A stretch of 11,292 nt of DNA, taken from an uncultured Lachnospiraceae bacterium. Its GTDB lineage: Bacteria; Bacillota; Clostridia; Lachnospirales; Lachnospiraceae. The notes under the pieces are model-generated. The model saw only the letters and a list, made by a program, of their open reading frames with translations, did not search any database and was not told the DNA's origin. Within the stretch, counting starts at the first letter, position 1. The number at the start of each line of letters is the position of its first letter. Location of the stretch: contig CAMWYL010000073.1 of the NCBI GenBank assembly GCA_947178465.1, positions 1-11,292 of the forward strand, read 5' to 3'. Made by a program: the position numbers and the translations under genes. Positions 6,261 to 11,292 of the stretch are shown one piece after another.

Positions 6261-7322
6261 ATGGAAGATAAATTACAGGAATTACCAAAAGAAACTGAAA
6301 TGTTTTTGAAAGATGGAAATGTTGAGGAGTGTAAGAAACTGTTTTCAGGCTGTGTTCCAAACGCAGTAAGTTGGTCAGGTTCTAATATCTTTTCACTGAA
6401 GCCCATGCCCGGGGAATTTGCGTTTTGGGTAAAGGAACAGGGAGCAGATATCAATTTCAGGGATCGGTATGGAAGGACACCGGTTTTCGAGATTGCCAGA
6501 AGGGATGGCGATGTAGCGCTTTTGATTGAATTAGGGGCGGATATAAATGCTGTAAGTCCGGACGGATGTACGCCGCTCCATATTGCAGCGGCGCGCGGAT
6601 GTAAAAAAGCAGTGCGGACGTTGATCAAGGCCGGGGCGAAAATAGATGCTCAAACGAAAGATTATAATGGATACGGGCATTTTACGCCTTTAGAAAAAGT
6701 AGTATATGAACCGTCTTTGAGTAGTATAAAAAAATATGACGTTTGTAAGATTTTATTAAAGCATGGCGCGGAGATGACAGAACGCAGCCGACAATTTGTG
6801 TCTGCGTTTTCAGAAGTTTTTTACAGACACAATTCAGGGAAAAAAGAGTCAAAATCGTTACAGAATCAAAAAGCGGCGCTGGAAAATCTTTGCAAGCTGT
6901 TCGATACGGAGATGCTTTGTGAGACTGCTTTCCATGATGGCGTATCTCCAATCATTGTAACGGATTTTTTAGGATATACAGGTCATTTTGAAGAATTATG
7001 GAAATTTCTTGTCCCGAAAAGCGGACGGGCACAAACCGCCCAAGGTGAGGTGATTCGTATTGCGGGTAGAATTAGCCATGAGCTTATGGATAATGGCGGA
7101 ATAAATTGGGATGAGGATTATCAAAATATGCTTTATATGTTTTGTGAATATCTTCGTTGCGGGAATCCTTTTTCGGATGAATGGCTTGATGAAATCGCAG
7201 ATGCACTTAAGGATGGCGATGTGAATGATAAAATGATTTATCGACTAAGCAGCGGTGCAGTACACTGGATCAGACAAAATCCGGAAGTCATGCCGCTGCT
7301 GGAGGGTAATTATACAAGATAG
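6261..7322 (+). CDS. Ankyrin-repeat protein
   Basis: This 353-residue cytoplasmic protein carries about three to four ankyrin repeats in its N-terminal half. Visible repeat cores are GADINFRDRYGRTPVFEIAR, GADINAVSPDGCTPLHIAAA, GAKIDAQTKDYNGYGHFTPL (with an insertion) and a final HGAEMTERSR. TPLHIAAARG is the textbook core and TPVFEIARR a variant. The C-terminal 170 residues are helical and unassigned. Ankyrin proteins of this size occur as immunity proteins in polymorphic toxin loci of Firmicutes, which fits the DUF4261-like neighbour, but no toxin lies in the window. The gene appears more A+T-rich than its neighbours and is bracketed by a direct repeat. ATG 6261 has GGAG at 6251-6254 with a 6-nt spacer. 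ATG 6249 (AAAGG 7 nt upstream) is a possible alternative adding four residues. It is probably co-transcribed with the upstream gene. Confidence 0.88.
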   Translation: MEDKLQELPKETEMFLKDGNVEECKKLFSGCVPNAVSWSGSNIFSLKPMPGEFAFWVKEQGADINFRDRYGRTPVFEIARRDGDVALLIELGADINAVSPDGCTPLHIAAARGCKKAVRTLIKAGAKIDAQTKDYNGYGHFTPLEKVVYEPSLSSIKKYDVCKILLKHGAEMTERSRQFVSAFSEVFYRHNSGKKESKSLQNQKAALENLCKLFDTEMLCETAFHDGVSPIIVTDFLGYTGHFEELWKFLVPKSGRAQTAQGEVIRIAGRISHELMDNGGINWDEDYQNMLYMFCEYLRCGNPFSDEWLDEIADALKDGDVNDKMIYRLSSGAVHWIRQNPEVMPLLEGNYTR

Positions 7323-7363
7323 TGCCTTTCGGTATATTCATCTTTGTGGTACTGACATTACAT

Positions 7364-7394
7364 AGCACTTAGGAAAATCTTAGGTGCTGTTTTT
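7364..7394 (+). terminator. Rho-independent terminator of the ankyrin gene
   Basis: AGCACTTAG (7364-7372) pairs over 9 bp, with two G-U pairs, with TTAGGTGCT (7380-7388) around a 7-nt loop. GTTTTT follows directly. It lies 42 nt after the stop codon and separates the accessory pair from hisS. Confidence 0.85.
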
Positions 7395-7468
7395 GTGCCG
7401 GATATGATGGTTTTGCAGCATTTATGTCAAAAAGTGGTATAGGGGTCCTTCTTTGCATTTTGTAAAAA

Positions 7469-7487
7469 TTGAGTGTGTGGAAACAAC
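7469..7487 (+). repeat. Right copy of the 19-bp direct repeat flanking the ankyrin gene
   Basis: TTGAGTGTGTGGAAACAAC matches the copy at 6206-6224 at 18 of 19 positions. It lies after the ankyrin terminator and 10 bp before the -35 of hisS. The copies enclose the ankyrin gene and its terminator, about 1.26 kb from repeat to repeat. Confidence 0.8.
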
Positions 7488-7497
7488 TTTCCTCCCC

Positions 7498-7526
7498 TTG
7501 AAAAACCGTGGGAAGTAGTGTAAAAT
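7498..7526 (+). promoter_or_regulatory. Sigma-A promoter for hisS
   Basis: TTGAAA (7498-7503), a 17-bp spacer and TAAAAT (7521-7526) lie 50 bp before the hisS start. Each hexamer differs from consensus at one or two positions, and the spacing is ideal. The leader of about 43 nt is too short for a T-box. Confidence 0.8.
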
Positions 7527-7528
7527 CG

Positions 7529-7542
7529 ATTAATATATTAAT
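7529..7542. promoter_or_regulatory. 14-bp perfect AT palindrome at the hisS transcription start
   Basis: ATTAATATATTAAT is perfectly symmetric and begins 3 bp after the -10 hexamer, covering the predicted start site near 7533. A protein bound here would block hisS transcription, but AT-only palindromes also arise by chance, so its role is open. Confidence 0.35.
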
Positions 7543-7575
7543 ATACGGAAGCAAAGCTTCAGAACGGAGGAGAAC

Positions 7576-8868
7576 ATGGCATTGAACAAGAAGCCCGTAA
7601 CAGGCATGAGGGATATCCTGCCCGAGGAAATGCAGATTCGGGATTATGTGATCAGCGTAATAAAAGAAAGCTATGGGAAGTTCGGTTTTACACCGATGGA
7701 GACACCCTGCATGGAGAATATTGAAAATCTCAGCAGCAAGCAGGGCGGGGAGAATGAAAAGCTGATATTCAAGGTATTGAAAAGAGGTGAGAAGCTGAAT
7801 CTGGAGACCGCGCAGAGCGATGCGGATGTCGTAGACTTTGGGATGCGATATGATTTGACCGTGCCGCTCGTTCGGTATTATTCCAATCATGCCAATGAGC
7901 TTCCTGCGCCCTTTAAGGCGTTACAGATCGGGAATGTATGGCGTGCGGACCGTCCGCAGAAGGGCAGATATCGTCAGTTCATGCAGTGTGACATTGATAT
8001 TCTGGGAGAGGCCTCGAACCTTGCGGAGATTGAGCTGATACTCGCGACGACGACGACGCTTGGCAGGCTTGGCTTTAAGAACTTTGAAATCCTTATCAAT
8101 GACAGGCGGATATTGAAGGCGATGGCGGCTTGCAGCGGCTTTGCGGAGGAGGATTTTGACAATATTTTTATTATTCTGGATAAGGCGGATAAGATTGGGC
8201 TTGACGGCGTGGAGCAGGAGCTGACGGCCTCCGGCTATGCGAAGGAGAGCGTGGACAAGTACCTTAGCCTGCTGAAGGAGATTAACGAGACACAGGATGC
8301 CAAAACGCAGGATGCGAAAACGCAATCTGTGTTGAGATTTCTGGATGAAAAGCTGGCGGACTTTCTCGAGGAGGAGGTGCGGATGGGATTCCGCGAGATT
8401 ATCGAGAGCGTGAACGCCACGAAGGGGGACCACTTCAAGCTGGTAATCGACCCGACGCTCGTGCGCGGCATGTCCTATTATACGGGGACGATTTTTGAAA
8501 TTGCGATGCCGGAGCTTGGCGCGCGGTGTGGCGGCGGCGGACGCTACGATAAGATGGTCGGGAAATTTACCGGAAAGGACGTTCCGGCGTGCGGGTTCTC
8601 CATCGGCTTTGAGCGGATTATTTTGATTTTGCTGGAGAGCGGATTTCAGGTGCCGAATCAGAGCAAAAAGGTTGCTTACCTGGTGGAAAAAGGCGTTGCG
8701 GGGGACGCGCTCTGCGATGTTATCAGCGAGGCGCAGAAGGCAAGGCAGGACGGCACGCAGGTGCTGGTAGCCCGCATGAATAAGAACAAGAAGTTCCAGA
8801 AAGAGCAGCTTACGGCAGAGGGATATGAGGAATTCAGGGAATTTTACAAGAATCCCTTAAAAGTGTAG
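7576..8868 (+). CDS. hisS: Histidine--tRNA ligase
   Basis: This 430-residue class II aminoacyl-tRNA synthetase charges tRNA-His with histidine in the cytoplasm. The N-terminus has the family's GMRDILPEEM, followed by RYDLTVPLVRYY. Motif 2 lies at about 121-137 (VWRADRPQKGRYRQF). The histidine-specific segments LVRGMSYYTGTIFE (about 295-308) and ARCGGGGRYDKMVG (about 316-329) are intact, as is motif 3 CGFSIGFERI (about 338-347). The C-terminal anticodon-binding domain is present though compact (about 80 residues, ending YKNPLKV). GGAGG at 7566-7570 lies 5 nt before ATG 7576. A 15-bp tandem duplication (8293-8322) gives TQDAKTQDAK in the insertion region between the catalytic motifs. The gene is transcribed from its own promoter, probably together with nth 79 bp downstream. 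Confidence 0.96.
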   Translation: MALNKKPVTGMRDILPEEMQIRDYVISVIKESYGKFGFTPMETPCMENIENLSSKQGGENEKLIFKVLKRGEKLNLETAQSDADVVDFGMRYDLTVPLVRYYSNHANELPAPFKALQIGNVWRADRPQKGRYRQFMQCDIDILGEASNLAEIELILATTTTLGRLGFKNFEILINDRRILKAMAACSGFAEEDFDNIFIILDKADKIGLDGVEQELTASGYAKESVDKYLSLLKEINETQDAKTQDAKTQSVLRFLDEKLADFLEEEVRMGFREIIESVNATKGDHFKLVIDPTLVRGMSYYTGTIFEIAMPELGARCGGGGRYDKMVGKFTGKDVPACGFSIGFERIILILLESGFQVPNQSKKVAYLVEKGVAGDALCDVISEAQKARQDGTQVLVARMNKNKKFQKEQLTAEGYEEFREFYKNPLKV

Positions 8869-8877
8869 TGACAGGAT

Positions 8878-8931
8878 AATCAGTCGTGAAAAGATGCAGT
8901 TTGCGTTTTGCCGTGCTTGAACCGACTGATT
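8878..8931 (+). repeat. 9-bp inverted repeat in the hisS-nth gap
   Basis: AATCAGTCG (8878-8886) and CGACTGATT (8923-8931) are perfect inverted arms separated by 36 nt, ending 16 nt before the nth start. No T-tract follows. It could be an mRNA processing or stabilising structure within the operon. Confidence 0.5.
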
Positions 8932-8947
8932 CTGCAGGTGTGGGAAT

Positions 8948-9619
8948 ATGGAGAAGAAGAAAACGAAAAAGGAACAAAAGCGGTTGGCGGAGAAAAAGGA
9001 ACTGGCAGGAAAGATTATCGAGCGGCTGCGGGAGGCTTATCCCGACGCGGACTGTACGCTTGATTACAATCAGGCGTGGAAGCTGCTGGTCAGTGTCCGT
9101 CTGGCGGCGCAGTGCACGGATGCGAGGGTAAACGTCGTCGTGCAGGGACTTTTTGAAAAGTATCCGAGCGTGGAAGCGTTGGCGGCTGCCGAGGTGGAGG
9201 ATATTGAGCGAATTGTGAAGCCCTGCGGGCTGGGACACAGCAAGGCGCGGGACATCAGCGCATGTATGAAAATGCTTCAGGAGAAGTACGGGGGTGCCGT
9301 GCCGGAGGAGTTTGACGCGCTGTTAGAGCTTCCGGGCGTGGGAAGAAAGAGTGCGAACCTGATTATGGGTGATGTGTTTGGAAAGCCCGCCATTGTGACG
9401 GATACGCATTGCATCCGTCTGGTAAACCGCATGGGGTTGGTGGACGGTATTAAGGAGCCGAAGAAGGTGGAAATGGCGCTTTGGGAGATTATTCCGCCCG
9501 AGGAGGGCAGCGATTTCTGCCACAGGCTTGTCAATCACGGCAGGGAAATCTGTACGGCGAGGACAAAGCCCTATTGCGATCAATGCTGTCTGCAGGATCT
9601 CTGCGCGAGGAACCTTTGA
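8948..9619 (+). CDS. nth: Endonuclease III (DNA glycosylase/AP lyase)
   Basis: This 223-residue base-excision repair enzyme removes oxidised pyrimidines and cleaves the abasic site. The helix-hairpin-helix ELPGVGRKSAN carries the catalytic Lys (134), and TDTHCIR carries the catalytic Asp (152), equivalent to Lys 120 and Asp 138 of E. coli Nth. A C-terminal [4Fe-4S] cluster is formed by Cys 202, 210, 213 and 219. The first Cys spacing is CX7C instead of the usual CX6C. A lysine-rich extension of about 18 residues precedes the conserved core. The ATG at 8948 has only a weak purine-rich site (AGGTGTGGG), so translation may be modest or coupled. The gene lies 79 bp after hisS in the same direction, with no terminator between them. 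Confidence 0.95.
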   Translation: MEKKKTKKEQKRLAEKKELAGKIIERLREAYPDADCTLDYNQAWKLLVSVRLAAQCTDARVNVVVQGLFEKYPSVEALAAAEVEDIERIVKPCGLGHSKARDISACMKMLQEKYGGAVPEEFDALLELPGVGRKSANLIMGDVFGKPAIVTDTHCIRLVNRMGLVDGIKEPKKVEMALWEIIPPEEGSDFCHRLVNHGREICTARTKPYCDQCCLQDLCARNL

Positions 9620-9620
9620 T

Positions 9621-9648
9621 AAAAAAATCGAGTGCCGGCGCACTCGAT
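9621..9648 (-). terminator. Intrinsic terminator reading leftward, opposing nth
   Basis: ATCGAGTGC (9627-9635) and GCACTCGAT (9640-9648) form a perfect 9-bp stem with a CGGC loop. On the minus strand the stem is followed by seven T residues (9621-9627 on the plus strand are A). It therefore suits transcripts of the convergent comFB-like gene, and its stem starts only 8 nt after the nth stop. Confidence 0.75.
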
Positions 9649-9650
9649 TG

Positions 9651-9674
9651 CAAAAAGCTCCGCTTTTTGTTTGA
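9651..9674 (+). terminator. Short hairpin ending nth transcripts
   Basis: CAAAAAGC (9651-9658) and GCTTTTTG (9662-9669) form an 8-bp stem with a 3-nt loop followed by TTTGAG. Together with the preceding stem it may end plus-strand transcripts of hisS-nth. The tail is short, so confidence is moderate. Confidence 0.5.
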
Positions 9675-9709
9675 GTGATATACGCTGCCGCAATTTCCTA
9701 TAGCATAAA

Positions 9710-9767
9710 TTAAATATTTAAGGAGAATGTGTAGCATTCTCTTAATCGTCGCTGCTGAGCGACGATT
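9710..9767. repeat. Intergenic stem-loop pair related to the left-end repeat family
   Basis: The palindrome TTAAATATTTAA (9710-9721) runs into GAGAATG (9723-9729) / CATTCTC (9735-9741), then a perfect 9-bp stem AATCGTCGC (9744-9752) / GCGACGATT (9759-9767). The order TAAATnTTTAAG, GAGAATG hairpin, second hairpin, then CATGG matches the order in repeat units 2 and 3 at 205-266 and 330-392. It starts 2 bp from the comFB-like stop codon, so on the minus strand it forms the 3' end of that mRNA. Confidence 0.6.
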
Positions 9768-9768
9768 T

Positions 9769-10038
9769 CTATTCATGGTGCGGGTGTTCGCCAATTACAT
9801 TGATGGCAGTCACTACCGCCGTAAGGATTTCTGTTTTTGCCTGTGTTGACGAGGTATTTACCTTGTGGAACAGGGCACCTGTATCCGTGCGTACATAATT
9901 AGGCCTCAGGCGGTTGAGCGCGTAGGTCGCCATATCGAGCCTGCAAGCATCACAGGAGCATATGTGTGGCATCGTTGGCAAAAGCTTGTTTAACTGATAC
10001 TCTACGTCCTCTTCCGTTATGTTTCTTAAACCATCCAT
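9769..10038 (-). CDS. comFB: ComFB-family late competence protein
   Basis: This 89-residue protein matches the small ComFB family: LRNITEEDVEYQLNKLL, then a cysteine cluster at C27, C29 and C32 in HICSCDACRLDMATYALNRL, and RPNYVRTDTGALF. In Bacillus comFB sits in the comF operon, but its role in uptake is unclear. Cyanobacterial ComFB proteins have been reported to bind cyclic di-GMP. Here the gene stands alone on the minus strand, with no comFA or comFC nearby. The tail GEHPHHE is His-rich and could, with the cysteines, bind a metal. The start at 10038 is chosen because GGGGG lies 6 nt upstream and relatives begin near this Met; an in-frame ATG at 10056 lies before that site. It is transcribed away from ahpC and convergent with nth. 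Confidence 0.8.
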   Translation of the reverse strand: MDGLRNITEEDVEYQLNKLLPTMPHICSCDACRLDMATYALNRLRPNYVRTDTGALFHKVNTSSTQAKTEILTAVVTAINVIGEHPHHE

Positions 10039-10322
10039 GGTAATCCCCCTTATCATAAGAACAAAAAAATAGTATGCTGATATACCGCTACTTACTATAT
10101 TAGTACATTTCCGTCAATTAAGCAATTATTTTTACATAATTTTGTATAATATTGAGAAAATTGTTTGTTTTTGCATAATAACGCAAATTCCGTCGATGCG
10201 ATGTTATCATTGTCTGCCTGAAATCACGGGAAATGAGAAATGTATAAAAATCCCATTTTATTGGAAGTATATGCTTGAAGGAATATGATGAGATTTCTTA
10301 ATGAAAAAGGAGGATTTTATCT
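10039..10322. other. A+T-rich divergent intergenic region between comFB and ahpC
   Basis: This stretch of 284 bp has no gene. It must hold promoters for both neighbours. A possible ahpC promoter lies at 10152-10179. TATAAT at 10145-10150 has no good -35. I find no clear comFB promoter: TTGACG on the minus strand (10112-10117) has no matching -10. Peroxide genes of this type are often PerR-controlled, but no convincing PerR box is visible. Confidence 0.5.
10152..10179 (+). promoter_or_regulatory. Candidate ahpC promoter
   Basis: TTGAGA (10152-10157), a 16-bp spacer and CATAAT (10174-10179) lie about 140 bp before ahpC. This would leave a long leader. The match is moderate and the surrounding A+T richness makes chance matches likely. 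Confidence 0.3.
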
Positions 10323-10886
10323 ATGTCAATGATTTTGAAGGAAGTCAATGAATTCAGTGTACAGGCATTTCACAAGGACAGCTTTGTTACCGTGACCAAA
10401 AAGGATATTCTCGGAAAGTGGTCGGTGTTTTTCTTTTATCCCGCGGATTTCACCTTTGTGTGCCCTACGGAGCTCGAGGATCTGCAGGAGAAGTACGAGG
10501 AATTTAAGAAGCTGGGCTGTGAGATTTATGCCGTTTCCACGGACTCTCATTTTGTGCACAATGCTTGGAAGGACGCATCGGAGCGCATCAAAAAGCTGGA
10601 GTATCCGATGCTTGCAGACCCCACGCATGTATTGTGCGTTGACTTTGACGTGCTGATCGCGGAAGCGGGACAGGCGGAGCGGGGCACTTTTGTGGTGAAC
10701 CCGTCGGGACAGATTGTTGCGTATGAGGTTAATGCGGGGAATGTCGGGCGCAACGCGGAGGAGCTTCTGCGGAAGGTACAGGCGTTACAGTTTGTGGCAG
10801 CACATGGGGACGAAGTCTGTCCTGCAAAGTGGCAACCGGGCAGTGAGACGTTGAAGCCAAGTCTTGATTTGGTCGGCTTATTATAA
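10323..10886 (+). CDS. ahpC: Alkyl hydroperoxide reductase subunit C (2-Cys peroxiredoxin)
   Basis: This 187-residue typical 2-Cys peroxiredoxin reduces hydrogen peroxide, organic hydroperoxides and peroxynitrite in the cytoplasm. The peroxidatic Cys 47 lies in YPADFTFVCPTE, and the resolving Cys 166 lies in EVCPAKWQPG. Length and cysteine positions equal those of E. coli AhpC. RGTFVVNPSG and NAGNVGRNAEELLRKVQALQ are family hallmarks. An extra Cys near residue 102 (HVLCVDFDVL) is unusual but not known to be functional. AAGGAGG at 10307-10313 precedes ATG 10323 by 9 nt. The flavoprotein gene begins 17 bp downstream and presumably regenerates the oxidised peroxiredoxin, so the two form one operon. 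Confidence 0.97.
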   Translation: MSMILKEVNEFSVQAFHKDSFVTVTKKDILGKWSVFFFYPADFTFVCPTELEDLQEKYEEFKKLGCEIYAVSTDSHFVHNAWKDASERIKKLEYPMLADPTHVLCVDFDVLIAEAGQAERGTFVVNPSGQIVAYEVNAGNVGRNAEELLRKVQALQFVAAHGDEVCPAKWQPGSETLKPSLDLVGLL

Positions 10887-10903
10887 CGGAGGATGTGCCG
10901 CAT

Positions 10904-11292
10904 ATGGATACGAAGAATTTATATGATGTCATTATTGTCGGCGGAGGACCTGCGGGTCTCTCCGCGGCAATTTATCTGGGCAGGGCAAAATACCGTGTAT
11001 TGGTTATGGAAAAGGAGAAGTTTGGCGGACAGATAACCATCACGGCGGAAATCGTAAATTATCCCGGTGTGGAAAAGACGAGTGGAACGGCGCTCACGGA
11101 CAGGATGCGTTTGCAGGCGGAGGCCTTTGGCGCGGAGTTTGTGCTTGCAGAGGCCAAGGAGCTTGAGTTGGAGGGCGATATCAAGCGGATTGTGACGACA
11201 AACGGGGAGGAATATCAGACCATCGGCATCCTCCTTGCATTGGGTGCAAGTCCGAGAAAGCTGGGTTTTGTCGGTGAAAAGGAGTTTCAGGG
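10904..11292 (+). CDS. FAD-dependent thioredoxin/peroxiredoxin reductase (partial, 3' end cut)
   Basis: The first 129 residues of a TrxB/AhpF-like flavoprotein are visible. The N-terminal FAD-binding motif DVIIVGGGPAGLSAAIYLGR is followed by FGGQITITAEIVNYPG and the second FAD segment ILLALGASPRKL. All are typical of thioredoxin reductase-type enzymes that pass NAD(P)H electrons to a disulfide partner. The redox CxxC and NAD(P)H domain lie beyond the window end. The position directly after ahpC suggests that AhpC is the partner, as in AhpCF systems. Standard TrxB and the longer AhpF-like forms cannot be told apart from this fragment, although the absence of an N-terminal AhpF thioredoxin-fold pair is visible. 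ATG 10904 is used, with GGAGG at 10888-10892, 11 nt upstream. Confidence 0.9.
   Translation, partial: MDTKNLYDVIIVGGGPAGLSAAIYLGRAKYRVLVMEKEKFGGQITITAEIVNYPGVEKTSGTALTDRMRLQAEAFGAEFVLAEAKELELEGDIKRIVTTNGEEYQTIGILLALGASPRKLGFVGEKEFQ

Noticed and set aside
6206..7487. Insertion sequence or integron-type element around the ankyrin gene
   Set aside because: No transposase or integrase, no terminal inverted repeats and no short target duplications are visible. Only the 19-bp direct repeat is supported.
7395..7575. T-box leader for hisS
   Set aside because: There is no T-box sequence of the AGGGTGGNACCGCG type and no antiterminator/terminator pair. The predicted leader is only about 43 nt.
10122..10150. 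PerR box or main ahpC promoter around TATAAT 10145-10150
   Set aside because: No acceptable -35 lies 16-18 bp upstream. The inverted-repeat match to the PerR consensus is weak and expected in such A+T-rich DNA.

Overview
The window looks like chromosomal DNA of an anaerobic Firmicute, most likely a gut-type Clostridia in or near the Lachnospiraceae. The basis is strong GGAGG ribosome-binding sites, frequent GTG starts, moderate G+C, a kinase/ABC/long-FtsX-permease module of the Bce/Vex kind, and an ahpC gene followed by a TrxB-like flavoprotein gene. The genus is an inference.

Left part (1-4947). The window opens in a tandem array of three stem-loop-rich units of about 125-136 bp. Each unit ends in a GGAGG Shine-Dalgarno sequence. 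The last GGAGG serves a sensor histidine kinase (401-1294) that has the complete catalytic core but no transmembrane sensor. Another cluster of hairpins follows. An ABC ATPase (1572-2243) and an 879-residue, eight-helix FtsX-family permease (2261-4900) come next and are translationally close. Together they resemble the peptide-antibiotic sensing and detoxification modules of Firmicutes. A response regulator would be expected just left of the window. A 17-bp GAAA-capped hairpin closes the unit.

Middle part (5003-7394). A good sigma-A-type promoter drives a 379-residue protein with a DUF4261-like C-terminal region. An ankyrin-repeat gene follows, with its own rho-independent terminator. A 19-bp direct repeat with one mismatch brackets the ankyrin gene; the left copy overlaps the DUF4261 stop codon and the right copy lies just before the hisS promoter. 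This suggests a cassette that was inserted, duplicated or could be lost. The pair resembles immunity-type accessory genes, but no toxin gene is present here.

Right-middle part (7498-9669). A near-consensus promoter precedes hisS (histidyl-tRNA synthetase), followed 79 bp later by nth (endonuclease III). A bidirectional-looking terminator region follows, then another member of the window's stem-loop family.

Right end (9769-11292). A small ComFB-family gene lies on the minus strand, convergent with nth. It diverges from a peroxide-defence operon made of ahpC and the start of a flavoprotein disulfide reductase cut by the window end.

The least ordinary features are the repeat array carrying translation starts ahead of a sensor-less kinase, the related hairpin modules elsewhere in the window, and the direct repeats around the ankyrin gene.
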